DNA from: Lentilactobacillus sp. Marseille-Q4993
GTDB lineage: Bacteria; Bacillota; Bacilli; Lactobacillales; Lactobacillaceae
Length of the DNA stretch: 64,000 bases
Direction: 5' to 3'
Assembly (NCBI RefSeq): GCF_951230165.1
Contig: NZ_CATNVB010000006.1
Coordinates: 1-64,000, forward strand
Below the pieces are notes generated by a model, which was given only the letters and a program-made list of their open reading frames with translations, had not been told where the DNA came from and ran no database searches. The translations under genes and the position numbers were made by a program. Positions 37,332-47,974 of the stretch are shown here, piece after piece; position 1 is the stretch's first letter; each line of letters begins with the position of its first letter.

Positions 37332-38291
37332 TTATCTACCGAAAAGCTTACCAACTGATTGCTGGTTGTGAATCAATTTGATGGCCTCGCCAAACAACTT
37401 ATCAACAGATACAATTTCAAGTTTATCAAACTGATTCTTTTCACTAACCTTAATTGAGTCAGTAACAATCACCTTCTCGATTTGCGAATTCTTTAACCTA
37501 GAAACGGCATCGCCTGAGAAGATTGGGTGCGTCGCCATAGCGAACACCTCGGAGGCGCCAGCTTTCTTAAGAGTTTCTGACGCGATTTCGAGTTTGATAC
37601 CAGTATCGATCAAATCATCAACGACAACTGCTCGTTTGCCCTTAACATCCCCAATTACTGACTCAGGAATAGTATTAGCATCTTCCGGAGAACGATTATC
37701 AATAATCGCAATTGGTGCGTTTAGCAGTTCAGCAAATGTTCTTGCCCGTGAAACACCGGTATGATCAGGAGAAACCACAACAACATCTTCAGCACCATGC
37801 TTACTCTCAAAGAAATTTGCCAAAAGACGAGCTGCTCTTAAGTGATCAACAGGAATATCAAAGAAGCCCTGAATTTGATCTGCATGAAGGTCAAGTGTTA
37901 CCACTCGATCAACTCCATCCATCTGGAAGAACGTCGCAATCAACTTAGCTGTAATTGGTTCCCGTGAACGAGCTTTTCTGTCTGCCCGTGAATAGCCATA
38001 GTAGGGAATCACAACATTGATTGAGCCGGCCGATGCTCTTCTTAAAGCGTCAACCATGATCAACAATTCCATCAAATTCGTATTAACTGGGTCAGAAACT
38101 GATTGAATAACATAAACTTCGTCACCACGAATACTTTCGTCAACACTAATCTTAATCTCATCGTCACTGAATTTTTTTACTGTGGACTTCCCCAAAGGAA
38201 TACCTACTGCTGCGCTGATTTTCTCAGCTAATTCCATGTTGGAATTAAGGGCAAAAATTTTAATATCTGGTTGTGACTTACTGTCCGTCAT
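37332..38291 (-). CDS. prs: ribose-phosphate pyrophosphokinase
   Basis: Class I PRPP synthetase joining ribose 5-phosphate and ATP, feeding purine, pyrimidine, NAD, histidine and tryptophan synthesis. About 319 aa. The flexible-loop and PRPP motifs are seen: DLHADQIQGFF, RADRKARSREPI and VVVDDLIDTG. Start ATG 38291 (MTDSKSQ) with GGAGG 5 bases before; an in-frame TTG upstream would contain that site. Proximity to rbsK places ribose 5-phosphate supply and use side by side. Confidence 0.94.
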   Translation of the reverse strand: MTDSKSQPDIKIFALNSNMELAEKISAAVGIPLGKSTVKKFSDDEIKISVDESIRGDEVYVIQSVSDPVNTNLMELLIMVDALRRASAGSINVVIPYYGYSRADRKARSREPITAKLIATFFQMDGVDRVVTLDLHADQIQGFFDIPVDHLRAARLLANFFESKHGAEDVVVVSPDHTGVSRARTFAELLNAPIAIIDNRSPEDANTIPESVIGDVKGKRAVVVDDLIDTGIKLEIASETLKKAGASEVFAMATHPIFSGDAVSRLKNSQIEKVIVTDSIKVSEKNQFDKLEIVSVDKLFGEAIKLIHNQQSVGKLFGR

Positions 38292-38371
38292 GATGGCCTC
38301 CAAGAGTGTTTGTTTAAAAAAATCATAACATAAAAATTACTACTTTTTCATTAAGAAATCCCCTAAATCTT

Positions 38372-40828
38372 CTAATTCATAAAATCCCCTGGGGTAACAT
38401 CTTCCATCCCAATCATTGGGTCAATCTCATTTCCCAATATTTTTGCCACCGTTAGTACTTTATCATCATTCAGTGATTCTGAATTTGGCTCCTCGGTGTG
38501 TTCATTAATAATCTCAGTATCGTCAGACTCAATTTGAACATTTTCTTCAGTACCGTCATCAATTCCAACGGCTCGTTTGACCTTCTCAATCAATGAAGTC
38601 TGCCGATTAACTGATACGGTCTCAACACACTGTTCAAACGCACTTTGTTCTCCAACTAAAATCAAGAACTTACTTGCTCTGGTAACTGCGGTATATAGCA
38701 AATTTCGTTGAAGCATCCTACTAAATTGATGAACGATTGGGAGAATTACCATATCAAACTCACTACCTTGAGCCTTATGGATTGAAGTACAGTAGGCCAA
38801 TGTAAACTGGTTCCACTCACTCTTTTCATAAGTGACTTCTGTATCCTCAAAATCAACTGTGATTGAAGTCGGTGCGTCTTGCCCCTTTTCCTGCTTCATT
38901 GACACGATTTGACCAATATCACCGTTAAAGACATTTTTTTCAGCATTGTTGATCAGCTGAAGAACTTTATCGCCAATCATGTAGCTGTGGTTTCGAATTT
39001 CTACTTTCTTTTTGCCGGGAGTATCCTGCCAGACGGTCTGAATTGAGTCGTTTAGATTGTCAATTCCTGCAGGTCCCCTGTACATCGGGGCAAGTACCTG
39101 AACATCCATTCGGGGGAAATCCTTAGTCTTAGCTCTTTTGACCACTTGATCGACAACTGAGCTCACCTGGGCTGGACTACAAGGGATAAAAGACCGATCG
39201 GGTTTGTTGACGGTAAAGTCTTCTGGAAGCCGCCCACTGTGAATTTGGTGGGCAAGCGAAATAATCGTTGAATCAGCATCTTGCCGATAAATTCGATTTA
39301 ATTTCATTACTGGTAGTGATTTTGATTCAATCAAATCATGGAAAACTTGGCCTGGGCCAACTGATGGAAGCTGGTCAGCATCCCCAACTAGTACCACCTT
39401 AATGTGACTAGGAAGCGCCGCTACGAGCATCTTAAACAAATAAGTATCGACCATTGACATTTCATCAATAATCACAAGTGAGCCATCAATATCCTTGGTG
39501 ATTGCCGCATCCTCACTATCGTTCTGAGTCAACCCGAGGAGTCGGTGAATCGTACTGGCTGGTAACCCGGTATTTTCGGTCATGTGTTTTGCTGCCCGCC
39601 CAGTTGGGGCTGCAAGCAGGATTGGAAATGGTTTATCTTTGTAAGCATTGATATCAAGGGAAAAATCATTAAGTTCACTAAAAACATTCACGATTCCGTT
39701 GATAATCGTGGTTTTCCCAGTTCCGGGTCCTCCAGTCAAGACAAACAGCGGTGATTTAATAGCCTGCTTTATGGCTGCTTCCTGGGAATCATCGTACTCA
39801 ATGTCAAACTTTCGTTCAACTTTCCTGATTACCTTATCAAGCTGTTCATCATCAACTTCTTCATCTTCGTTGTTTTTTATTAAACGATTGAGATGCTCAG
39901 CAATTTGAACTTCGGCATTGTACAAACCAGTTAGAAAAATTCGGTCCTTTTCACCAATAATTTTTGATTCTTTGGAAAGTTCCACTAGCCCCTGGGCAAT
40001 TTTATTAGCGGGAACATCTTCCCCACGCGCACCCAACATCCGCTCTGTTTCCTGTAGCAATGGTTGAGTGGTAGTGTATGTGTCTCCATTGCGGGCGCAA
40101 AGTGTCTGAATACTATAAAGCAAGGCGGCACTGATTCTAACCGCGGCATCTGGGGCGATTCCCTGATCAATTGCAATCGCATCAGCTCGTTTGAACCCAA
40201 TAGATGGAATATCTTCAACCAACCGATAGGGATTCTCGGCAATGATATTCAGAGCGTCATCCCGATATTTCTGGTAAATAACTGAACTTAACTGATTTGA
40301 AAAACCATAACTATTCAAGCCGATGATAACCTTTTCCAGGTCATCCTTTATTACCAAATTATCGGTAATCGACTGTTTTTGCTTATCGGTCAAGCCAACT
40401 TGGTCAAGAACCGAATGATCATTATCAATCTTTTCAAGGGCATCCGTTCCTAAAACATCAACGATTTTTTCAGCAGTCCTTTCGCCAACCCCAGGAAACT
40501 TGTCTCCCGATAAAAAGTTGACCACTCCCCGCCGAGTCGTCTTCATTACCGTTGAATAATTAGTTGCTTGAAATTGCTTACCGTACCGAGGATGGTCTAT
40601 CAATTTACCAACAAAATGGTATGCAGTTTCTTCAATTACATCCCCAAAGCTTCCAGTAACAACGATTTCCGCTTCATCCCAATCAAGATTTGTATTGGTT
40701 ATTTCAACTAATAGCACTTTGTAGAAACTATCATCGCTCGCAAAAAAGATGGCTTTTAACCGGCCATCGATAAATTTTTCAGTATTATTGTCGCCAGCGA
40801 CATCAAACAAATCAATTGAATCAGCCAA
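38372..40828 (-). CDS. recD2: RecD2-type ATP-dependent DNA helicase
   Basis: 818-aa 5'-3' superfamily 1B helicase of the YrrC/RecD2 group, found in bacteria without RecBC and involved in replication fork and repair work. N-terminal OB-like region, helix-hairpin-helix (FPGVGERTAEKI near 140), then helicase core with Walker A LTGGPGTGKTT near 365 and Walker B VIIDEMSMVD. Late motifs SIHKAQGSEFD and TAVTRA follow. The C-terminal 80 residues are acidic and low-complexity, probably a partner-binding tail. Confidence 0.94.
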   Translation of the reverse strand: MADSIDLFDVAGDNNTEKFIDGRLKAIFFASDDSFYKVLLVEITNTNLDWDEAEIVVTGSFGDVIEETAYHFVGKLIDHPRYGKQFQATNYSTVMKTTRRGVVNFLSGDKFPGVGERTAEKIVDVLGTDALEKIDNDHSVLDQVGLTDKQKQSITDNLVIKDDLEKVIIGLNSYGFSNQLSSVIYQKYRDDALNIIAENPYRLVEDIPSIGFKRADAIAIDQGIAPDAAVRISAALLYSIQTLCARNGDTYTTTQPLLQETERMLGARGEDVPANKIAQGLVELSKESKIIGEKDRIFLTGLYNAEVQIAEHLNRLIKNNEDEEVDDEQLDKVIRKVERKFDIEYDDSQEAAIKQAIKSPLFVLTGGPGTGKTTIINGIVNVFSELNDFSLDINAYKDKPFPILLAAPTGRAAKHMTENTGLPASTIHRLLGLTQNDSEDAAITKDIDGSLVIIDEMSMVDTYLFKMLVAALPSHIKVVLVGDADQLPSVGPGQVFHDLIESKSLPVMKLNRIYRQDADSTIISLAHQIHSGRLPEDFTVNKPDRSFIPCSPAQVSSVVDQVVKRAKTKDFPRMDVQVLAPMYRGPAGIDNLNDSIQTVWQDTPGKKKVEIRNHSYMIGDKVLQLINNAEKNVFNGDIGQIVSMKQEKGQDAPTSITVDFEDTEVTYEKSEWNQFTLAYCTSIHKAQGSEFDMVILPIVHQFSRMLQRNLLYTAVTRASKFLILVGEQSAFEQCVETVSVNRQTSLIEKVKRAVGIDDGTEENVQIESDDTEIINEHTEEPNSESLNDDKVLTVAKILGNEIDPMIGMEDVTPGDFMN

Positions 40829-40840
40829 AACGATTCTCCC

Positions 40841-41572
40841 TTACTCTTGTTTCTTTTTGTTGAGTTGAATGAACTTTTCGATATCCTTTAGTCTTTCCTG
40901 ACCGTCGTTAAAGTAATTTTGGTCGTACTTTTTTGCCTTATCAAAATAATCACTGAAGTTCTCATCATTGATCATTGCAACGATTCCCCGATTAAAATTG
41001 GCTTTACCGTCCTTTGAATCAATCTCCAGCACCATATCGTAAAATTCACCAGCTTGGGTGAAATTACCTAACGCCAATAGGTTGTCACCAATCAACTGGT
41101 TCACAGTCTTATCTTTGCGATTCTTTTCTTGGGCAGATATTGCAAATGCTAACGAACGTTTACTATCTCCCTTCGCCATATAGCTCTGAGCTAACATTAA
41201 ATACGACTGAAACTGTAACCCCTTATCAGTAACCTTTTGGAATTCGGCGATTGCCTTATCAAATTCTTCAGCTGCATAGTACACGTTACCCAATCCGTAT
41301 CGCAATAAATCAACAATTTGGATTTCAGCGGTCGCAAACCTACCTAGTGCCTTCATTAATAGTTCTTCAGCTTGAGGGTAGTCTTTTCCTTCAACCAATA
41401 GCGTAGCTAATTCATAATAGTTGCGGTAATTATCTGGATCCTGATCAATCTTCACCACTAATTCATGAACTAGTTGTTTCGCCTTCTGCTCTTCCTTTTC
41501 CCGCTCTGTCATATACTTCCGTTGTTTATCCTGGTTTTCTCTTTGTAAATCGTCTTTATTCTGATTAGCCAA
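40841..41572 (-). CDS. tetratricopeptide repeat protein
   Basis: 243 aa with four or five TPR units from about residue 45 onward (DNYRNYYELATLLVE, ALGRFATAEI, EEFDKAIAEFQKVT, GNFTQAGEFYDMVLE). A charged Lys/Glu-rich N terminus comes first, with no membrane segment. TPR proteins scaffold other proteins; a partner is unknown. A YrrB-like protein sits in the same place beside recD2 in B. subtilis. Cotranscribed with recD2 (12-base gap) and the phosphatase. Confidence 0.82.
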   Translation of the reverse strand: MANQNKDDLQRENQDKQRKYMTEREKEEQKAKQLVHELVVKIDQDPDNYRNYYELATLLVEGKDYPQAEELLMKALGRFATAEIQIVDLLRYGLGNVYYAAEEFDKAIAEFQKVTDKGLQFQSYLMLAQSYMAKGDSKRSLAFAISAQEKNRKDKTVNQLIGDNLLALGNFTQAGEFYDMVLEIDSKDGKANFNRGIVAMINDENFSDYFDKAKKYDQNYFNDGQERLKDIEKFIQLNKKKQE

Positions 41573-41582
41573 CTTATCTCAC

Positions 41583-42239
41583 CTATACAATATCCGTTTC
41601 ACTTATTTCTCGGTTCAAGTACTCTGTATCGTTCCACTTAACCAGTGAAAACACAGTTCCGGCCTCATTGCTATCAATGATGGTCGTGCTGGTATTCGCC
41701 AACCCACCGCGTTTTTTCAAGTCAGGTAAACTCGCTCCCAACAAATGGTTCATTTCAGCGTTTAACGCTGCTCCGTGACTAACAATCAGTACATTTTGGT
41801 CAGGATTTGCTTGAACGATTTCCTGAATTGCCGGAGTCATTCGGGCAATTACGTCTGGGTAACTTTCACCACCGATAACTGAATTATCGTACTTATCAGG
41901 GTGGAGTTTGAAGTTCTCAGCCTCCTCTGGAAATTCTGCCTTCACATCAGCAAACTTCATCCCTTCCATTTTGCCAAGGTGAAATTCCTCCAATCGAGAT
42001 AAGAACGTGATCGGTGGCTGTTTACTTAGTTGTTTCCGAATTCCTAGAGCTGTATCCCGAGCCCGTTTGATAGGGCTTGCATAAATATGGGCAAACTCAA
42101 TATCCTTTAAAAATTCGCCAACTTGCTTTATTTCCTGATAGCTTTGCTCAAGTAGGGGTGAATCACCACCAGCACCTTGGTACCGGCTTTCCAGATTCCA
42201 CTCAGTTTTTCCATGTCTCACAAAATACAATCTAGTCAC
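41583..42239 (-). CDS. histidine phosphatase family protein
   Basis: 218 aa. RHGKTEWN at residues 8-15 carries the phosphohistidine, and a second catalytic His is in LIVSHGAALN near residue 153. This family includes cofactor-dependent phosphoglycerate mutases and broad phosphatases such as GpmB/PhoE. The length and lack of the glycolytic PGM insertions favour a phosphatase. Substrate unknown. Confidence 0.85.
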   Translation of the reverse strand: MTRLYFVRHGKTEWNLESRYQGAGGDSPLLEQSYQEIKQVGEFLKDIEFAHIYASPIKRARDTALGIRKQLSKQPPITFLSRLEEFHLGKMEGMKFADVKAEFPEEAENFKLHPDKYDNSVIGGESYPDVIARMTPAIQEIVQANPDQNVLIVSHGAALNAEMNHLLGASLPDLKKRGGLANTSTTIIDSNEAGTVFSLVKWNDTEYLNREISETDIV

Positions 42240-42307
42240 AGTGCTTCCTCCAAATAATATCTTTCCTTATTATGACAGGTATTATGAAGATTTTCAAAAC
42301 TGATTGC

Positions 42308-42360
42308 AAAAAAACAACCCATTTCTAATCACAAAGTTAGCGATTAAAAACAAGTTGTTA
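42308..42360 (-). terminator. mnmA terminator
   Basis: Minus-strand interrupted stem AACAAC / GGTTGTT with an inner GTTTTTAATC / GATTAGAAAT pairing, then seven T, just after mnmA. Confidence 0.7.
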
Positions 42361-42368
42361 ATTAAAGG

Positions 42369-43587
<1,219 letters not shown>

Positions 43588-43607
43588 ATACCACCCGTTT
43601 TGCTAAC

Positions 43608-43652
43608 AAAAAAGTACCGGTCGCGTTACCCAACAGGATAACTACCGATACT
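43608..43652 (-). terminator. ilvE terminator
   Basis: Minus-strand stem AGTATCGGTAGTTA / TAACGCGACCGGTACT with mismatches, followed by six T, shortly after ilvE. Confidence 0.75.
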
Positions 43653-43663
43653 CTTAGTTTATA

Positions 43664-44701
43664 TTAAACCTCAACCTTTTGAATCCATCCCTCTGGCGCT
43701 TCAACATCGCCAAATTGGATACCAGTTAACGTATCATATAACTTCTTAATTGTAGGACCAACCTCAGTTTCACTGTAGAAGACATGCTTCTTACCATGGT
43801 GAGTCAAACTACCGATTGGTGAAATAACCGCAGCAGTACCACAGGCCCCTGCTTCTTTAAACTTATCTAGGTCGTCGATATCAACAACCCCTTGAGTAGC
43901 TTTCAAACCTAAGCGATTTTCTGCCAACCACAAAAGTGAGAACTTAGTGATACTTGGCAAAATCGATGGTGACTTAGGAGTGATAAATTCATCGTCCTTA
44001 GTGATTCCAAAGAAATTAGCCGAACCAACTTCTTCAATCGTTTGATGGTTAACTGGGTCAAGATAGATAACATCTGAGTAACCTTGCTTATGGGCTTCGT
44101 CACCAGGTAACAAACTAGCAGCGTAGTTACCACCAACTTTAGATTGACCAGTTCCCTTATGGGCAGCCCGGTCATAATCTGATGTTACGTAGTTGGTTGG
44201 CGTCATTCCACCCTTGTAGTAAGCACCAACGGGCATTGCGAAAATAGTAAAGATGTATTCCTGAGCAGGGTGAACACCGATATTACCCCCAACTCCAATC
44301 ATCAATGGACGTAAGTATAAAGTACCACCAGTACCATAAGGAGGAACATAATCAGCATTTGCCTTAACGACCGCTTTAACAGCCTCAACAAATTTATCTT
44401 CTGGGAAAGCAGGCATTAATAACCGCTCACAACTGTTATGCATTCTCTTTGCGTTTTGATCTGGTCTAAATAATTGAATACTACCATCCTTTGTCCGATA
44501 AGCCTTTAATCCTTCAAAGTCAGCTTGACCATAATGAAGGGCAGTTGAACCCTCACTGATATGTAATGTTGAATCTTCAGTCAATCCACCTTCGTCCCAC
44601 TTACCATTTTCGTAATGGGCAAGGAATCGATATGGGAGATCCATATAATCAAATCCAAGGTCGTTCCAATCAATTTCTGATGCTGGTTGTGCTTTTGCCA
44701 T
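43664..44701 (-). CDS. ilvE: branched-chain amino acid aminotransferase
   Basis: PLP enzyme (fold type IV) interconverting Leu, Ile and Val with their 2-oxo acids. About 345 aa, class II BCAT. The PLP Lys is in SKVGGNYAAS near residue 195, and GTAAVISPIG lies in the C-terminal third. ATG 44701 (MAKAQPASEIDW), 8 bases after GGAGG. In lactobacilli without a full branched-chain pathway this enzyme mainly catabolises amino acids. The promoter overlaps palindromic repeats, so regulation is likely. Confidence 0.93.
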   Translation of the reverse strand: MAKAQPASEIDWNDLGFDYMDLPYRFLAHYENGKWDEGGLTEDSTLHISEGSTALHYGQADFEGLKAYRTKDGSIQLFRPDQNAKRMHNSCERLLMPAFPEDKFVEAVKAVVKANADYVPPYGTGGTLYLRPLMIGVGGNIGVHPAQEYIFTIFAMPVGAYYKGGMTPTNYVTSDYDRAAHKGTGQSKVGGNYAASLLPGDEAHKQGYSDVIYLDPVNHQTIEEVGSANFFGITKDDEFITPKSPSILPSITKFSLLWLAENRLGLKATQGVVDIDDLDKFKEAGACGTAAVISPIGSLTHHGKKHVFYSETEVGPTIKKLYDTLTGIQFGDVEAPEGWIQKVEV

Positions 44702-44723
44702 ATAACATACCTCCATGTAATAT

Positions 44724-44741
44724 AAATTAGAAATCTAATTT
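44724..44741 (-). repeat. 18-bp palindrome between the ilvE promoter and the start codon
   Basis: AAATTAGA-TT-TCTAATTT (perfect, minus strand). A related AAATTAGAATCTTATT at 44748-44763 covers the -10 box. Candidate operator pair; it does not match the CodY box (AATTTTCNGAAAATT) well. Confidence 0.5.
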
Positions 44742-44753
44742 ATTTTTAATAAG

Positions 44754-44782
44754 ATTCTAATTTGTTTTTGACTTGATGTCAA
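44754..44782 (-). promoter_or_regulatory. ilvE promoter
   Basis: Consensus TTGACA (44777-44782) and TAGAAT (44754-44759) with a 17-base spacer on the minus strand. Confidence 0.75.
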
Positions 44783-44795
44783 CCTAACTTTTGAT

Positions 44796-44838
44796 AAAAA
44801 AATAGCCGTAGGTTGCTGAAAGCACCGCCACGACTACT
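44796..44838 (-). terminator. terminator of the mtnN-iscS-DUF1831 run
   Basis: Minus-strand imperfect stem TAGTCGTGGCGGTGC / GCAACCTACGGCTA followed by seven T, after the DUF1831 gene. Confidence 0.7.
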
Positions 44839-44845
44839 CTTATAT

Positions 44846-45193
44846 TTATTCATGATTTGGTTTTAAAATATCACGATCAACTAAGTTTTGCATTACAAAC
44901 CGAAATTGCTCAACGTTTTCAGCAGTATCGTCGTTTGCAAAAATATTCACCGGCTTCAATCCATTTCCGGTAGTTACTGACATTCTAAATCCAGTTAAAT
45001 CCTTTTTAACCATTACTTTTACTTTATAAGTTGCATTAAACGGAGAGCCTGGGTCAAGAGACCGCTCAAGGGAATAGTTTCCTTGCTTTGTCTCCGTGAA
45101 CCCAACGTCTTTAAGTGAGTACCGCTTAACCTGATCCGATAATTCATACGTCACACTATCGCCATTTGCTTTTGCTGTTTTTGAAAATGCCAT
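44846..45193 (-). CDS. DUF1831 family protein
   Basis: A 115-aa protein of a lactic-acid-bacterial family (DUF1831) of unknown function, almost always next to a cysteine desulfurase gene. The alternating polar/hydrophobic pattern suggests a small alpha+beta fold. No cysteines are present, so direct sulfur transfer is unlikely. Its ATG overlaps the desulfurase stop as TAATG, implying coupled synthesis and perhaps a helper role. Confidence 0.8.
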   Translation of the reverse strand: MAFSKTAKANGDSVTYELSDQVKRYSLKDVGFTETKQGNYSLERSLDPGSPFNATYKVKVMVKKDLTGFRMSVTTGNGLKPVNIFANDDTAENVEQFRFVMQNLVDRDILKPNHE

Positions 45194-46365
45194 TAGTTTG
45201 TAACCCCTTTCTTCTTTATTCTACCAATAGTTTTGACGATTGCATCAACTAATTTATCTAAATCTTCCTTAGTGGTGTATCGACCGAAGCTGATTCGAAT
45301 TGATTCTGAGATTCTGGGGCTATCTTCGCCATACATAGCCACTAACACATGAGACGGCTCAATACTGCCGGCAGTACATGCTGAGCCACCTGAAACAGCG
45401 ATTCCTGCCAAATCAAGGTTAGTTTGCATTACGTAAGTTGAAATCCCTTTTAACCAAATATTGAAGACATGGTTTAGGTTATCCTTTGCAACCAAACCAT
45501 TGACTTCAAAGTCAACGTTATTAGCTTTTAATTGGTCAATAAGATACTGTTTGAACCCATAATACTTTTCCTGCCGCCGATGCTTCTCATCACTGGTTAT
45601 CGTCTCAACAGCTTTACCAAACCCAGCGATGGCCGGTACGTTTTCAGTTCCTGCTCGGCGCTTATCTTCCTGCTGACCACCCTTTACAAAACTTGGGAAA
45701 TTAACCCCTTGGTGCTTGTATAGAAATCCAATCATCTTTGGACCATTGATTTTATGAGCAGAAGTCGATAACAGATCGATATGGTCTCGTTGAACGTCAA
45801 TATCTAGCAATCCATAAGCCTGAACTGCATCGGTGTGAAACCAAGCTTGATGGTCCTTCAATATCTCACCAATTTCATGAATTGGCATTACAGAACCGAC
45901 CTCATTATTACCCATCATGATTGAAACCAAAATCGTGTCATCACGAAGTGCCTCTTTAAAATCAGTCATCGAAATATAGCCATTCTCATCAACCGGCAAA
46001 TAAGTTACTTCAAACCCCTGCTTTTCCAAAGCTCGCATTGGTTGCAGCACGGCTTCATGTTCAATCGCCGTTGTAATAATGTGCTTACCAAGATCCTGAC
46101 GACTTAACGCTGTCTGCATAATTGCAGTATTGTCACTTTCGGAACCACCGCTGGTAAAGATAATTTCCTCAGGATCTGCGTTGATACTCTTTGCGATAGT
46201 TTCCCGAGCAGATTCCATCACCTGCTTAGCTTCACGCCCAAGCCCGTACAACGTCGATGCGTTTCCGTACACATTCTTATACTTATCCATCATCTCAGCA
46301 TAAACTTCGTCTGAAACCCGCGTTGTTGCGGCATTATCTAAATAAATCTCTTCCACAATTTTCAC
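45193..46365 (-). CDS. iscS: cysteine desulfurase
   Basis: PLP enzyme taking sulfur from cysteine as a persulfide. 390 aa. YLDNAATTRV near the N terminus, the PLP Lys in STSAHKINGPKMIG (about residue 203), and the persulfide Cys in GGSACTAGS near residue 325. No iscU or sufU lies beside it, so its partner may be MnmA (at 42369-43493) for tRNA thiolation. IscS/NifS naming is approximate. Confidence 0.92.
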   Translation of the reverse strand: MKIVEEIYLDNAATTRVSDEVYAEMMDKYKNVYGNASTLYGLGREAKQVMESARETIAKSINADPEEIIFTSGGSESDNTAIMQTALSRQDLGKHIITTAIEHEAVLQPMRALEKQGFEVTYLPVDENGYISMTDFKEALRDDTILVSIMMGNNEVGSVMPIHEIGEILKDHQAWFHTDAVQAYGLLDIDVQRDHIDLLSTSAHKINGPKMIGFLYKHQGVNFPSFVKGGQQEDKRRAGTENVPAIAGFGKAVETITSDEKHRRQEKYYGFKQYLIDQLKANNVDFEVNGLVAKDNLNHVFNIWLKGISTYVMQTNLDLAGIAVSGGSACTAGSIEPSHVLVAMYGEDSPRISESIRISFGRYTTKEDLDKLVDAIVKTIGRIKKKGVTN

Positions 46366-46376
46366 TTCCTGTAAAT

Positions 46377-47063
46377 CTAGTTCTTAAATAAGTTAATTAA
46401 CATTTCGCCGGATCTACGACCAGCTTGAATAATAAATTGGTCAAAGGATTGTTCTGCGTCCTCATCACCAACGTCAGACATGGCCCGAATCACAACGTAA
46501 GGCACCTTGTTTTCGTATGCCACTTGGCCTACAGCTGCCCCTTCCATTTCAACGCATTGCGCATCTGGGAAATTGGCAACGATGGCAGCTGTTTTTTCAG
46601 AGCTAGCCACGAACTGATCGCCGGATACAATCAGTCCCTTTGCAGTATTTAGACCTGTTTCTTGGGCTGCCTCAATAATTCGGTCCCCAAGTTCACGGTC
46701 CGCTGGAAAACGAGCTGGCATCCCTGGTAATTGACCAACTTCGTAACCCGAACTAGTAACATCTACATCGTGATACGCAGTCTCTGTCGAAACCACCACA
46801 TCACCAACGTGAAGTCCTTCGCCAACTCCACCAGCTGATCCTGAATTAATCAACTCATCAACGTTAAACTCAGTAATTAACAAGGCAGCTGTAATTCCAG
46901 CTTGGACCTTACCAATTCCAGATTTAACGATCACAACGTTTTCACTACCAATTTGACCACTCAAAAAGTCTGCGTGGCCAACCGTTTTAGTGCTTGTGTT
47001 TGTCAAGGCTCCCTTAAGAACCTCAATTTCTTCGTCCATTGCACATATTATTCCGTATGTCAT
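46377..47063 (-). CDS. mtnN: 5'-methylthioadenosine/S-adenosylhomocysteine nucleosidase
   Basis: Hydrolyses MTA and SAH to adenine and the thio-sugar, recycling SAM by-products and feeding autoinducer-2 synthesis if LuxS is present. 228 aa. The substrate motifs are VEMEGAAVGQVAY near residue 172 and AMSDVGDEDA near 196; the catalytic Asp is in the latter. N-terminal GIICAMDEEIE is typical. Precedes iscS by 11 bases. Confidence 0.95.
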   Translation of the reverse strand: MTYGIICAMDEEIEVLKGALTNTSTKTVGHADFLSGQIGSENVVIVKSGIGKVQAGITAALLITEFNVDELINSGSAGGVGEGLHVGDVVVSTETAYHDVDVTSSGYEVGQLPGMPARFPADRELGDRIIEAAQETGLNTAKGLIVSGDQFVASSEKTAAIVANFPDAQCVEMEGAAVGQVAYENKVPYVVIRAMSDVGDEDAEQSFDQFIIQAGRRSGEMLINLFKN

Positions 47064-47073
47064 TCGTAATCTC

Positions 47074-47364
47074 CTAATTAATAAAGAATAAGATCAAGTA
47101 AACAATTAAAACAAGGACCAGCAAAACGCCGATTATCCAATTCAACCGCCGGTTTGTTCGATGCCACTTGGGCGTCTTAAAATCCTCAGCTTCTGTTGAT
47201 GTTTGAGGTTGCCGACTTGGAATGTCATCACCACTTTGGTCATCACTTACCACATCAGGTTCTCGCCTAGGTTTAGGAGCAGCTTTTCGCTCCCCTTGAC
47301 GTTGACGTTCCCGGTATTGTTTTCTAGTCAATGGTTCTGTGTCGTCATTATTTTTAATTGGCAC
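47074..47364 (-). CDS. small membrane protein with a charged N terminus
   Basis: 96 aa. The first 70 residues are polar and rich in Arg, Gln and Pro (TRKQYRERQRQGERK). A single C-terminal membrane helix follows (WIIGVLLVLVLIVYLILFF). This predicts a tail-anchored or short single-pass protein with most of its length in the cytoplasm. Similar small proteins sit beside mtnN in lactobacilli; the function is unknown. Confidence 0.7.
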   Translation of the reverse strand: MPIKNNDDTEPLTRKQYRERQRQGERKAAPKPRREPDVVSDDQSGDDIPSRQPQTSTEAEDFKTPKWHRTNRRLNWIIGVLLVLVLIVYLILFFIN

Positions 47365-47374
47365 CTTTATTCAC

Positions 47375-47923
47375 CTACTCTTGGTTCTCTAAGAACTGCC
47401 AATACAAAATAGCAGTCGTTGTCTTTGCATCTTTTATTTCGCCGTTAGCAAGCATTTTAAGCGCTTCAGATAAGCTAACCTTCGATAACTCAAGAAATTC
47501 ACCCTTGTCTCTTGGTAACTCGTCAGTAACCGGCTTTAATCCCTTAGCAAGGTATAATTCCATATATTCATCCGAAAAGCCAACAGTGGAGTAGAACCCA
47601 GTTAGTAATTTTATTTCGGCTGGTTTCATCCGTAATTCTTCGTTTAACTCTCGATAAACGGCATGTTCGCTTGACTTATCACGACTATCAAGTTTACCCG
47701 CGGGAATCTCTAACACCGTTTCAGAAACTGGTGCTCGCCACTGCTTTTCCAAAATCATTTTATCATCATCGGTAATTGCGAGTACCCCAACTGCCTTAGC
47801 GTGACGAACAATTTCTCGGTATGAAGTCTGACCATCTGGGAGCTCCACCTTCTGCTTAATAACATCAATGATTGCTCCGTTATATATCTTTTCAGTACTA
47901 AGTACCTTCTCTTCAAAATCCAC
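47375..47923 (-). CDS. nudF: Nudix hydrolase, probable ADP-ribose pyrophosphatase
   Basis: 182 aa. The Nudix box begins GKLDSRDKSSEHAVYREL and continues NEELRM, with the first acidic residue Asp where Glu is usual. IPAGKLD before it and GFYSTVGFSDE after it fit the ADP-ribose pyrophosphatase subgroup, which makes AMP and ribose 5-phosphate. It precedes the small membrane protein and mtnN. Confidence 0.88.
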   Translation of the reverse strand: MDFEEKVLSTEKIYNGAIIDVIKQKVELPDGQTSYREIVRHAKAVGVLAITDDDKMILEKQWRAPVSETVLEIPAGKLDSRDKSSEHAVYRELNEELRMKPAEIKLLTGFYSTVGFSDEYMELYLAKGLKPVTDELPRDKGEFLELSKVSLSEALKMLANGEIKDAKTTTAILYWQFLENQE

Positions 47924-47974
47924 AAAATCACCTTAATCCAAAGTTATTTTAACCGTTACTGATAGATTTGACAA

